The position numbers and the translations under genes were made by a program. The notes beneath the pieces were generated by a model. That model had not been told where the DNA came from and did not search any database. It was given only the letters and a program-made list of their open reading frames with translations. A stretch of 64,000 bases of DNA from DATBVX01 sp963810775 (GTDB lineage Bacteria; Pseudomonadota; Gammaproteobacteria; Steroidobacterales; Steroidobacteraceae), in NCBI GenBank assembly GCA_963810775.1, contig CAWEOT010000010.1:19192-83191 (forward strand), written 5' to 3'. This document shows positions 27,436 to 36,109 of this stretch, in pieces (the first letter of the stretch is position 1; each line of letters begins with the position of its first letter).

Positions 27436-28830
27436 TCAGATCGCGCGCAGATACCACTCGTAGTCGCGATCCGTGATCTCGGCGTGGAAGCGGTCGCATT
27501 CTTCACGGCGACAGGTGGCGAACAGCGCGTGATAGCGCTTGCCCAGGTACTGCGGCAGCACGGTTCCCTTGTCGAATGCGTCGAGCGCCGCTTCCCAGCG
27601 CAGCGGCAGCCCAACCCTTTCCTCGATGACCTCGCCCTGCGCAACCATCGGGCCGGGTTCGATGCGGTTAGTGATTCCGTGATGAATGCCCGCGAGTATC
27701 GCCGCCATCACCAGATACGGGTTCCCATCTGCCCCGCCGGGTCGGTGTTCGATACGCGTGTCCTCGGGTCCTGACAGTGGCACGCGCAGCGCGACCCCAC
27801 GATGATTGACGCCCCAGTTGGGCGCGAGCGGGACGAACAGACCCGGCCGATAGCGCCGATAAGAATTCGCCGTGGGCGCGAAGATCGCCATGGATTCGGC
27901 CATCGTTGCTGCGAGCCCGCCGACGGCGTGTCGCAAGGTGGCGGAGAATCGCTGCTCGGAGCCCGATCCAGCAAACACGTTGCGACCGGACTTGTCCGTC
28001 AGGCTCACGTGCACGTGCAGGCTGGAACCGGCTGATTGCGCAAAGGGTTTCGCCATGAAGCTCGCGCCCAGACCGTGACGTCTCGCGACAGCCTTGACCG
28101 CCCGCTTCAAGAGTACGGCGTGGTCGCACGCAAGTTCCGCATTGGCCACATGACGCAAATTCACCTCGAACTGGCCAGGCGAGAATTCCTTCAACGTGGC
28201 GCCCGCGGGGATGTTCTGTGCTTCGCAGACCGCGTACAGCTCGGCCAGGAACGGATCGACATCCTCGACGTCCTCCATGCTGCCGTACTGAGGACCATCC
28301 TGGAGCCGACGTGTCCCGGGGATGTACCCAACCTTCGGGGAGGGGCGAGAGCCGTCCGAGTCGGGATCCGCTGAATCGAGCAGATAGAACTCGAGCTCCG
28401 TCGCCGCCACGGCCGTCAGCCCCAATTCCTGCAGCGGTCGTGCAGCGTTTCTCAGCACCTGGCGCGGATCGGCGAAGAACGGTTCACCACTCGAACTCGC
28501 CATCGCGAGCAGCACCTGCGCAGTTGGCACTTGCGCCCAGGGCACCGGCGCCAGGGAGCCAGGCACGGCCGTCGAGATCACGTCCGGATCACCGTCACGG
28601 CTCCCGTCGTCTATGCGCTCGAAAGTCTGCCCCTTGCTGTCGAGCAACACAGTTGCGCCACAGAAGTTAAGGCCTCCCTTGAAGGGCTTGGCGAACTCGT
28701 CACGGATCACGCGCTTGCCGCGCAGGATTCCCAGCATGTCCGGTTGCAGGAGCTCGAGCAGCTGCGTGTCTGGGTGGCGCTCGAGAAAGGCATGCAGTTC
28801 CCCAGGCGCGCGATTGGTGTCTTTGTTCAT
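27436..28830 (-). CDS. Glutamine synthetase-family gamma-glutamyl-amine ligase (PuuA-like)
   Basis: 464 residues starting MNKDTNRAPGELHAFLE. Active-site elements of the GS fold are present: ATELEFYLLD, LKEFSPGQFEVNL, GSSLHVHVSL, FAPTANSYRRYRPGLF, NWGVNHRGVALRVP and IEHRPGGADGNPYL. It resembles gamma-glutamylputrescine synthetase and related ligases that glutamylate amines or alkylamines, more than housekeeping GlnA. It is the last gene of the eight-gene operon; its ATG overlaps the enoyl-CoA hydratase stop as ATGA. In this island it would cap a free amine produced upstream, but the acceptor is unknown. Confidence 0.88.
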   Translation of the reverse strand: MNKDTNRAPGELHAFLERHPDTQLLELLQPDMLGILRGKRVIRDEFAKPFKGGLNFCGATVLLDSKGQTFERIDDGSRDGDPDVISTAVPGSLAPVPWAQVPTAQVLLAMASSSGEPFFADPRQVLRNAARPLQELGLTAVAATELEFYLLDSADPDSDGSRPSPKVGYIPGTRRLQDGPQYGSMEDVEDVDPFLAELYAVCEAQNIPAGATLKEFSPGQFEVNLRHVANAELACDHAVLLKRAVKAVARRHGLGASFMAKPFAQSAGSSLHVHVSLTDKSGRNVFAGSGSEQRFSATLRHAVGGLAATMAESMAIFAPTANSYRRYRPGLFVPLAPNWGVNHRGVALRVPLSGPEDTRIEHRPGGADGNPYLVMAAILAGIHHGITNRIEPGPMVAQGEVIEERVGLPLRWEAALDAFDKGTVLPQYLGKRYHALFATCRREECDRFHAEITDRDYEWYLRAI

Positions 28831-29663
28831 GAGTTTTTTCCCACCGATTTCCCTATGGCGCGGGTGCTGCGCCACGCGATCGCGGCCTTCGCCCCTTCAC
28901 GTTTCAGGATGGCATTGAATTCGCGGGACTCCGCCGTCTCGGACGTTTCAATGATGACGTTGAGCTCGAGCGCCTGCAGCAAGGCCTCGCGCATGCCGCC
29001 GATGTCGAGGCTGCGGTTGATCGCCTGCTTCGTCAGTTTCACGGCCAGCGGATCGTTGGCGGCAACGCGCCGGGCGAGCTCGAACGTCCGCTCGAGCGCC
29101 TGCCCAGCGGGGACAACACGATTGATCAGCCCCATGTCGAGCGCATCGGCTGCGCTGACGCGATCATCGCCACTGAGGAGCAGATACTTTGCGCACTTCG
29201 GACCGGCAAGCCACGGCAGCAGCATCGCCACGATGCCGCTTCCGAACCGGACCTCGGGCGCACCGAAGAAGCAGTCTTCAGACGCCAGCGTGATATCGCA
29301 GGCGAGCGCGAGTTCCATGGCGCTGCCGAGGCAGTAGCCATGGGCTGCAGCGAGCGTGACCTTGGGACAATCCCAGAAGCGCATGATGATCTCAAAGTCG
29401 TTGCGCAACGCCTGGCGGACGTCCTCGGGGTCGGGCTTGCCGCCATCGGCGATTTCCATGTCCAGGTCGAAACCAGCGGAGAATGCGCGCCCCACACCTG
29501 CGAGCACGATTGCGCGAACCGACGGGTCGGCTTCCGCGACGTCGAGCGCACTTCCAAGTTGAGCGATCATCTCTTTGTTGATCGCGTTCAGTTTGTCGGG
29601 CCGGTTGAGCATCAACAGGGCGATGCCATCGCGAAGCTCGCTGCAAACCAATGCGCCAGTCAT
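28827..29663 (-). CDS. Enoyl-CoA hydratase/isomerase family protein
   Basis: 278 residues from ATG 29663 (MTGALVCSELRDGIALLMLN). The crotonase fold is clear: LNRPDKLNAINKEM, oxyanion-hole GVGRAFSAGFDLDME, and AAAHGYCLGSAMELALACDI. The usual first catalytic Glu position (A-H-G-x-x-x-G-x-G/S) is largely conserved, and VRFGSGIVAMLLPWL follows. It would hydrate an enoyl-CoA made by the acyl-CoA dehydrogenase of the divergent operon. It overlaps the next gene by four bases (ATGA) and lies 11 bp after aldehyde dehydrogenase. Confidence 0.9.
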   Translation of the reverse strand: MTGALVCSELRDGIALLMLNRPDKLNAINKEMIAQLGSALDVAEADPSVRAIVLAGVGRAFSAGFDLDMEIADGGKPDPEDVRQALRNDFEIIMRFWDCPKVTLAAAHGYCLGSAMELALACDITLASEDCFFGAPEVRFGSGIVAMLLPWLAGPKCAKYLLLSGDDRVSAADALDMGLINRVVPAGQALERTFELARRVAANDPLAVKLTKQAINRSLDIGGMREALLQALELNVIIETSETAESREFNAILKREGAKAAIAWRSTRAIGKSVGKNS

Positions 29664-29674
29664 CTGCGACCACC

Positions 29675-31195
29675 TCAGGACAGCCGGAACCACGCGGATT
29701 TCGACTGCATGTAGCTCTTGATGCTGTCGAAGCACTTGTCGCGCGCATGACCCGACTGCTTGTAGCCGCCAAACGGCTGCGTCATGTCGCCTTCGTCGAA
29801 GGAGTTGATCCAGATGACGCCGGCTTCGATCCCGCGCACCAGCCGGAACGCGGTGTCGATGTTGCGAGTCCAGACGCCGGCGGCGAGCCCGTAGATCGTG
29901 TCATTTGCAATCGCGATGGCCTCGTCCACTCCGTCGAATGGAATCACCGTGGCCACGGGCCCGAAGACCTCCTGGCGGGCGATCGTCATATCGTTGCGCA
30001 CGTCGGTGAAGAGGGTAGGGCTGACATATGCGCCTGCATCCATATCCCGCGGTGCGCTGCCGCCGAACTGTAGACGCGCTCCCTCGCGCCGGGCCGTCTC
30101 GATCATGCTCAGCACGCGTTGCTGCGCTTCGCGGGTCACGAGTGGGCCCATGGTGGTCGCGGGATCGAGCGGATCACCCGGCTGAAAGGCGTCCTTGCCG
30201 AGTTCGATGAATCGCTCGACGAACCGCTCGTGGAGCGAGCGATCGACGAGCAGACGCGAGCCGGCATTGCAGACCTCACCCATGTTGGAGAAGATCCCGC
30301 GGTACGCCGCGGTGACCGCACGATCCAGATCCGCAACGTCGGCCAGGAACACCTGTGGTGACTTGCCGCCGCACTCGAGCGCGACCTGCTTCATGTTCGA
30401 TTGTCCTGCGTACTGCAGGATGAGCTTTCCGACCTCGGTCGAGCCGGTGAAGGTGATCTTCGCAACGTCGGCGTGCAGCGCGAGCGCCTTGCCAGCGACT
30501 TCACCCAGTCCATTGACGACGTTGAACACACCCGGCGGCCCGCCCGCCTCGACGAACAGCTCCGCAAGTCGCAGGCAACTCATGGGCGCCTGTTCCGCGG
30601 GCTTCAGTACGACCGTGTTGCCGGCGGCCAGCGCGGGAGCGATCTTCCACACGGCCATCAGCAGCGGATAGTTCCACGGCGAGATCGCGCCGACGACGCC
30701 GAGCGGCTCGCGCAGAACCATGTGCATGACGCCGGCTTCCGTGTTCGTGACGCTGCCCTCGATCTTGTCTACGCACTCCGCCATGAATCGAATCGTGTCG
30801 ATGACGGAAGGCAGATCGACACCGACCACGTCGGTGATCGGTTTGCCCATATCGAGTGTTTCCAGCACCGCGAGGGACTCAGCATGCTGTTCCACCAGGT
30901 TCGCGAAACGATACAAGATCTCCATGCGCTGCCGTGGCGCGATCCGTGACCATGACCCGTCCTTGAACGCGCGCTTCGCCGCAGCGACTGCACGATCGAT
31001 GTCCTGCTCGGTGCCTGCGGACATCTCCGCGAGCGGTTCGCCGGTGGCCGGATTGATGGTCGCGAATCGTTCGCCTTTCGCAGCATCGATGTATCGACCC
31101 TCGATGAAGAGGCGTGTCTCGATGCGGGCACTCGCAGTCTTCGCCGCAGCTTGCCAGCGCACCTTGTCGTAATTGCCTAGTACTTGAAGGCTCAT
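29675..31195 (-). CDS. NAD(P)-dependent aldehyde dehydrogenase (betaine-/gamma-glutamyl-aminobutyraldehyde type)
   Basis: 506 residues. Motifs: ISPWNYPLLMAVWKIAPALA, FTGSTEVGK for the cofactor, general base Glu in VALECGGKSPQVFLAD, and catalytic Cys in FSNMGEVCNAGSRLLV. C-terminal EVFGPVATVIPFDGVDEAI and GGYKQSGHARDK are typical. It groups by sequence feel with PuuC and betaine-aldehyde dehydrogenases, which fits an amine pathway. The ATG overlaps the acyl-CoA synthetase stop (ATGA), so the two are translationally coupled. Confidence 0.92.
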   Translation of the reverse strand: MSLQVLGNYDKVRWQAAAKTASARIETRLFIEGRYIDAAKGERFATINPATGEPLAEMSAGTEQDIDRAVAAAKRAFKDGSWSRIAPRQRMEILYRFANLVEQHAESLAVLETLDMGKPITDVVGVDLPSVIDTIRFMAECVDKIEGSVTNTEAGVMHMVLREPLGVVGAISPWNYPLLMAVWKIAPALAAGNTVVLKPAEQAPMSCLRLAELFVEAGGPPGVFNVVNGLGEVAGKALALHADVAKITFTGSTEVGKLILQYAGQSNMKQVALECGGKSPQVFLADVADLDRAVTAAYRGIFSNMGEVCNAGSRLLVDRSLHERFVERFIELGKDAFQPGDPLDPATTMGPLVTREAQQRVLSMIETARREGARLQFGGSAPRDMDAGAYVSPTLFTDVRNDMTIARQEVFGPVATVIPFDGVDEAIAIANDTIYGLAAGVWTRNIDTAFRLVRGIEAGVIWINSFDEGDMTQPFGGYKQSGHARDKCFDSIKSYMQSKSAWFRLS

Positions 31196-33312
31196 CGAGC
31201 TTGCCTCGCTTGTGACTCGGTCTGGAGATGCGACTGGCGACCGACGATGAGTGCATCAACGATGATGCAACCATTCGCGTGCATGATCACCGGATTCAAA
31301 TCGATCTCACCGACTCGATCGCCGAGACCGGCGATCACCGCGGAAAACTGCGCCGCCGTCCTGCAGAATGCGTCCACGGCCAGCGGCGGCTTATAGCGCG
31401 GGCTGTGCAGGAGAGCGCCGAGCTTCAGCCGCTCGACTAACCTATGGGCCTCGGCGACATCGAAGGGCGGCAAAGCATAGACCACATCGGCGAGTGCCTC
31501 CACGTGCACGCCGCCGAATCCGACCAGCACGACGGGTCCGAACTGATCGTCGTGAACCATGCCAAGCAGCATTTCTACGCCCGGTGCGCGCACCATCGGT
31601 GCTACGAGTGCGCGCGGACCGATGCGGTTCGACAGATCCTGGTAGGCAGCGGTGAGATCGGCTTCACCTTCGATATTGATCCGTACACCGTCTCGGTCCG
31701 ACTTGTGGTCAATGCCGCGCATGGCAGTCTTGAGGACGACGGGGTAGCCGAGCTCACGCGCGGCTGCGCGCGCTTCCAGCGCGCTCTCGACGATGCGACC
31801 CGCGTTGCCGGGTAACTGAAAATCCCTCAACAACGTCATCGCCTCGTTTTCATCGAGCTTGCCGTGGCCCGCAAGATAGGTACGCCACTTGGTGAGAACC
31901 GGCTCCGGCGGCTCGAACAGAGGCCCGTGCTCGCGCGCTTGATGGTCGCGATAGTCCAGCAGGCACTTCGCCCCGCGCAGAAACGAACGGACGCCGTCGA
32001 GCACCGGGAAACCTGCACGTGTCGAGACGATGACCTGCGCATCCGTTCCGGTGCCCTGGCGATTGGCAACGAGAAACGCCGGCTTGCCGGAAGCCGCGTG
32101 CCCCGCGCGCAGGTAGTCCAGATAATCCGAATGGATGCCGCCCCCTGCGACGCGATCATGGATGACCGCTCCGAAGGCAGCGCCCGGATCACACATCAAC
32201 GCGGAGAAGCATTCCTGCATCGCAACGTGGTAGTCCGGGCCGCCGGTGCTCCAGGCATCGAGGGGGTTGATCGGTGGCAAGCCGGGATCAAGGAGTGTCG
32301 CAAGCCGCGCCGTGGTTGCGGAGCAGATCTGCGTGAGCGGCACGCGCGCCTCATGAGCCAGATCGATGAGCAGCTGGCGTTCACCGCCCGAGTCGTGAAT
32401 CGATACCAGACCGCCGGCCCCGACGGGATGCGGTTGCGCGAACATGATGAGGGCTGTAGCGAGCTCATCCATGTCATCCACGCGCTGCACGCCGTAGCGA
32501 TCGAACAGCGCCTGATACACAGCGTCCTCGCCGGCGATGGCACCCGAATGAGAGACGGCCAGGCTGGCGGAGAGCGTCGTACGACCCACCTTCAGCGCGA
32601 CGATGGGTATGCCGAGCTGTTGTGCCTTACCGAACGCGCGAGCAAGCCCTTGCGGATTACGCGCGGTCTCCATGAAGAGGCCGACGGCGCGGGTCGTCGG
32701 CTGATCGAGCGCGAAGTCCAGGTACTCGTCCATCGTGACAGCCAGTTCCTGGCCGGTCGAGACCACGAGGTTGAAGTCGATGCGCTCCTCGCTGTCGACG
32801 ATGCCGCACATTCCGGAGCCGGAGTGGCTGATGTAGGCGACGTTTCCACCGCGCGTGTGCGCTCGCGTCTCGAATCCGCACCCCCAGATGCCAGCAGCAA
32901 AATTGTAGAAGCCCATGCCGTTGGCGCCGCAGACCAGGAGTCCCGAAGCGCGAATCTTTGCAAGCACGCGCTCCTGGAGATTCGGCTTGCGATCCTGCGC
33001 GAGCACGAGTGATGACATCATCGTCGCGGCGCGCGCGCCGTGAGCGATGGCATCGTCGAGCGCTGCCTCGATGCGCTCGTCGCTGACCGCGAAGATCACG
33101 TGCTCGACCGGCTCCGGCAGGCTCGCGAGCGAAGCAAAGCACGGCACACCGCAGACCGATTGATAGCGAGGGTTGACCGCGAACAGCGGGCCATCGAATT
33201 CGCCCTTGAGGAGGTTGGTGACCGTCGTGCGGCCGACCGTTCCAGCTCGCTCGGTCGCACCCACCACGGCGATGGAGCGGGGACGAAGCAAGGGTTCCAG
33301 GCGATGAGGCAT
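31192..33312 (-). CDS. ADP-forming acyl-CoA synthetase (acetate-CoA ligase type, ATP-grasp)
   Basis: 706 residues from ATG 33312 (MPHRLEPLLRPRSIAVVGAT). The CoA-binding Rossmann domain (1-~130) is followed by succinyl-CoA-ligase-like domains with the phospho-His segment AVSHSGAIAGEDAVYQ, and a C-terminal ATP-grasp domain (~490-690) with GYPVVLKTAMRGIDHKSD and GVEMLLGMVHD. This is the single-chain ACD-type architecture that activates carboxylates with ATP and CoA. In the operon it would make the acyl-CoA consumed by the dehydrogenase/hydratase. It is preceded by the GcvT-like gene with 23 bp between. Confidence 0.92.
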   Translation of the reverse strand: MPHRLEPLLRPRSIAVVGATERAGTVGRTTVTNLLKGEFDGPLFAVNPRYQSVCGVPCFASLASLPEPVEHVIFAVSDERIEAALDDAIAHGARAATMMSSLVLAQDRKPNLQERVLAKIRASGLLVCGANGMGFYNFAAGIWGCGFETRAHTRGGNVAYISHSGSGMCGIVDSEERIDFNLVVSTGQELAVTMDEYLDFALDQPTTRAVGLFMETARNPQGLARAFGKAQQLGIPIVALKVGRTTLSASLAVSHSGAIAGEDAVYQALFDRYGVQRVDDMDELATALIMFAQPHPVGAGGLVSIHDSGGERQLLIDLAHEARVPLTQICSATTARLATLLDPGLPPINPLDAWSTGGPDYHVAMQECFSALMCDPGAAFGAVIHDRVAGGGIHSDYLDYLRAGHAASGKPAFLVANRQGTGTDAQVIVSTRAGFPVLDGVRSFLRGAKCLLDYRDHQAREHGPLFEPPEPVLTKWRTYLAGHGKLDENEAMTLLRDFQLPGNAGRIVESALEARAAARELGYPVVLKTAMRGIDHKSDRDGVRINIEGEADLTAAYQDLSNRIGPRALVAPMVRAPGVEMLLGMVHDDQFGPVVLVGFGGVHVEALADVVYALPPFDVAEAHRLVERLKLGALLHSPRYKPPLAVDAFCRTAAQFSAVIAGLGDRVGEIDLNPVIMHANGCIIVDALIVGRQSHLQTESQARQAR

Positions 33313-33335
33313 ATCAGCCCCGAACCGCGCGGCGG

Positions 33336-34532
33336 TCAGAAGTCCGCAGCCGGAGTGGCGCGGCGACGCGGAGGATCGAAGAACACACCTTCGACCACGA
33401 GGCATCGCGCCATCACGCGCGACCATTTGAGCTCGCGCTGGTAATAGATCTCCGCCCAGAGCTCGTCCCCCGGCTTACCCCAGGGCATGTTCAGCGAAGC
33501 GAGCGCGATGTTCGACTTTGCAGACGGCGACCATTCCGCGGAGGTTACGGTGCCCACGACATTGCCATTGCGGTGCGCGTCGTAGATATAGGAGGAGCGC
33601 GCGGGCTTGTTGCCTTCGACGTCCAGTCTCACCAGCCGATAGCGCGAGCCGCGGCGCTGCTCCTCGAGCAAGGCGCGGCGACCATTGAAATTGGGCTTGC
33701 CGAAGTCGACCAGACGGCCCAGATCGAGCTCGAACGGCGAGCGTGCACGATCGGGGTGGATCGCCTGGTCGGCGGGCAGGAAATCCACCTGCGCCTGGAT
33801 GAAACCGGCCTCGATGCGCGCTACTTCCAGTGCATGAGTGCCCATTGGACGAATCCCGTAAAGCGCTCCTTTTTCGAACAGGGCGTCCCAGAGCTCGAGC
33901 GCCTGTGATGGCTCGACCCACAGCTCATAGCCGAGATCGCCCGTGAAACCGGTGCGTGAGACCATCAGCTCGCCGCCAGCAAACGGGAAATAGGTGATGC
34001 CAAATGGCGAGAGGCGTTCGATGCCAGAGCATCCGATAGCCTTCAGCACCGCACAGCTGGTGGGTCCCTGGAGAGCGAGGGCGGCAACGTCGTGAGTGTC
34101 CTCGACGATTGATACGTCGAAGCCGTGAGCTGAGCGCGACAGCCATTCGAGCTGGCGTTCCTGCGAGCAAAGTCGATAGTCGCCTTCGCGAAGGTGAAAC
34201 ACCGTGCCATCGTCGATGACCTTGCCGTCGTCGTTGCACCAGACGCTGTAACCCACCCTGCCGGGCTTGATCTTGGCGACATCACGCGTGATCAGCCGGT
34301 TCAGGAACGGCAACGCGTCTGCGCCGGTAATGCGGTGCTTCGTCATCGGCGTGAGATCGAACACCGCGCAGGCGTTACGGATCGCCGCGTATTCCAGCGC
34401 CTCGTCGAAATACGCATCTGCGGTCGTGTAGTCCTTCCACCGATGCCATTCGTTTAACGTGTTGAGCGCGGACGTGCGTGGATGGAACGGCGTCTGATAG
34501 ACCGCGGTCCGGAAATGTTCCTTGTGCTTCAT
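33336..34532 (-). CDS. GcvT-like (aminomethyltransferase/dimethylglycine-oxidase type) folate-binding protein
   Basis: 398 residues. The GCV_T domain includes NACAVFDLTPMTKHRITGAD, NRLITRDVAKIKPGRVGYSV, and VSRTGFTGDLGYELWVEP; the C-terminal barrel domain contains GTVTSAEWSPSAKSNIALAS. GcvT relatives move a one-carbon unit from an N-methyl or aminomethyl group to tetrahydrofolate, and similar domains occur in sarcosine and dimethylglycine dehydrogenases and demethylases. That suits an N-demethylation step. Its start overlaps the stop of the upstream flavoprotein (ATGA). Confidence 0.9.
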   Translation of the reverse strand: MKHKEHFRTAVYQTPFHPRTSALNTLNEWHRWKDYTTADAYFDEALEYAAIRNACAVFDLTPMTKHRITGADALPFLNRLITRDVAKIKPGRVGYSVWCNDDGKVIDDGTVFHLREGDYRLCSQERQLEWLSRSAHGFDVSIVEDTHDVAALALQGPTSCAVLKAIGCSGIERLSPFGITYFPFAGGELMVSRTGFTGDLGYELWVEPSQALELWDALFEKGALYGIRPMGTHALEVARIEAGFIQAQVDFLPADQAIHPDRARSPFELDLGRLVDFGKPNFNGRRALLEEQRRGSRYRLVRLDVEGNKPARSSYIYDAHRNGNVVGTVTSAEWSPSAKSNIALASLNMPWGKPGDELWAEIYYQRELKWSRVMARCLVVEGVFFDPPRRRATPAADF

Positions 34533-36109
34533 GCCGCGCGCTCCTGGCGGAGCACCGCCTGGGCTGCGTTCTTGCCCGCAGTCCCCATCACACCACCGCC
34601 CGGGTGGCATCCGGCGCCACACAAGTACAAACCATTTACGGGCATCGCGTATTGGGCCGCGCCCGGAACCGGCCGCAGCATGAGGAACTGATCGAGGGCG
34701 AGTTCGCCGTGGTGCCAGTGACCGCCGGTGATTCTGAATTCGCTTTCGATGTCGACAGGCAGGAGCAATTCGGATGCGATCACCTGGCGACGCAGGCCGG
34801 GAGCATATCGTTCGAGCACAGCCAGCGTGGCTTCGAGAAACGCGGCTCGTGCCTTGTCAGTGCTTGCGCGCGGATCGAACGGCGCGTACTGAACGATCGC
34901 CGACAGCACGTGCTTGCCGGCCGGCGCCAGAGTCCTGTCATGGACGCTGGGGATCGTGATCTCCAGTGCCGGAGCCGGCGAGCATTCACCGTATTTCGCG
35001 TGATCGAACGCGTGTTCGATGTAGACCGGATCCGGAGCGACAACCAACCGTTCACCCGCGAGATCCGGCTGCAGCCCCGCGAAGGAGGGCAGGCCATCGA
35101 GCGCGAGGTGCAGTTTCGCCGCCATTCCTTTGGTCCGAATGTGCCGGATTCGGTGCACGAAGCCTGTTTCGAGGTGGCGGGCGCCGAGCAGTTGCAGCAG
35201 CGTGCGTGAGGGATCCGCGTTCGAGATCACCGTACTCGCTGCGATCTGCTCTCCGTTCTCGAGCTCCACGCCGGATACGCGATCGCCTTCGAGCATGATG
35301 CGTGCAACCGGGCTGCCGGTTCGCACGGTCGCTCCGCTCGCGGTCGCAGCCTTACCGAGTGCCTCGCTCACCGCGCCCATCCCGCCCTCCGGCAGCGACA
35401 AGCCACCGGCCACGCCCATCGCCTGCCCGCTCAGCCGGTGCAGCAACGCCAGCACCGAGTTGTTCGAGCGTGGCGCGAGATTCGTGCCCAACACTGCATC
35501 GAGCGCGAGGGCGCCCTTGAGTAGTGGTGAATCAAACGTCTCTTCGAGGACGTCGAAGATGTTGATGCCCGCGATACGCAGAAACTCACGCATTGAATCA
35601 CGGCCCAGGCGACGGATGTCGAGGCCCAGCATCGCCGCGGACATGAGCTCCGATCGGTCGCCGCCCAGGAGTCGTGGTGGTCGGCGGTTGTGCTGTTGCC
35701 CGAGTACCCGCGCAAACCGCAGCATCTGCGCCTGGTATTCCCGCAGCGCAGTTCGGTCCTGCTCCGGCAGAGAGCCCGACTGCAGCTCCGCTCCATGCAG
35801 CACCAGGTGACTGCCGTTCGCATCGAGCGCGACGGTACGCAGGTCGGCGCGCGCGGTCCTGAGTCCGTGCTGCGCCAGGCTGAGCTCGCGGCTGATGCTC
35901 GCATCAAGCAGATAGGAAAGATGCGCGCAGGCGGAAACTCGAAACCCCGGCGCAAAGTCACGCGTGACCGCGGCGCCACCGATGCGGGTGGAAGCCTCGA
36001 GCACCAATACTCCGCGCCCCGCCTTGGCGAGGTATGCGGCGCACACGAGGCCGTTGTGTCCCGCGCCGATGATGATTGTGCGGCTGCCCTTGTTCATGGC
36101 GTCAGTCAT
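34529..36109 (-). CDS. NAD(P)/FAD-dependent oxidoreductase, CrtI/phytoene-desaturase-like (second of tandem pair)
   Basis: 526 residues. The dinucleotide-binding motif TIIIGAGHNGLVCAAYLAKA and IGGAAVTRDFAPGFR are at the N terminus; the C-terminal FAD motif is NGLYLCGAGCHPGGGVMG. The fold is that of CrtI and related amine-oxidase-like flavoproteins. No carotenoid genes are nearby, so it probably oxidises another substrate, perhaps an amine or acyl intermediate. It overlaps both neighbours (start inside the upstream gene, ATGA with GcvT-like). It and the next gene are diverged paralogues. Confidence 0.9.
   Translation of the reverse strand: MTDAMNKGSRTIIIGAGHNGLVCAAYLAKAGRGVLVLEASTRIGGAAVTRDFAPGFRVSACAHLSYLLDASISRELSLAQHGLRTARADLRTVALDANGSHLVLHGAELQSGSLPEQDRTALREYQAQMLRFARVLGQQHNRRPPRLLGGDRSELMSAAMLGLDIRRLGRDSMREFLRIAGINIFDVLEETFDSPLLKGALALDAVLGTNLAPRSNNSVLALLHRLSGQAMGVAGGLSLPEGGMGAVSEALGKAATASGATVRTGSPVARIMLEGDRVSGVELENGEQIAASTVISNADPSRTLLQLLGARHLETGFVHRIRHIRTKGMAAKLHLALDGLPSFAGLQPDLAGERLVVAPDPVYIEHAFDHAKYGECSPAPALEITIPSVHDRTLAPAGKHVLSAIVQYAPFDPRASTDKARAAFLEATLAVLERYAPGLRRQVIASELLLPVDIESEFRITGGHWHHGELALDQFLMLRPVPGAAQYAMPVNGLYLCGAGCHPGGGVMGTAGKNAAQAVLRQERAA

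Noticed and set aside
31864..33012. 382-codon plus-strand open frame
   Set aside because: It lies antisense within the acyl-CoA synthetase and has no recognisable fold.
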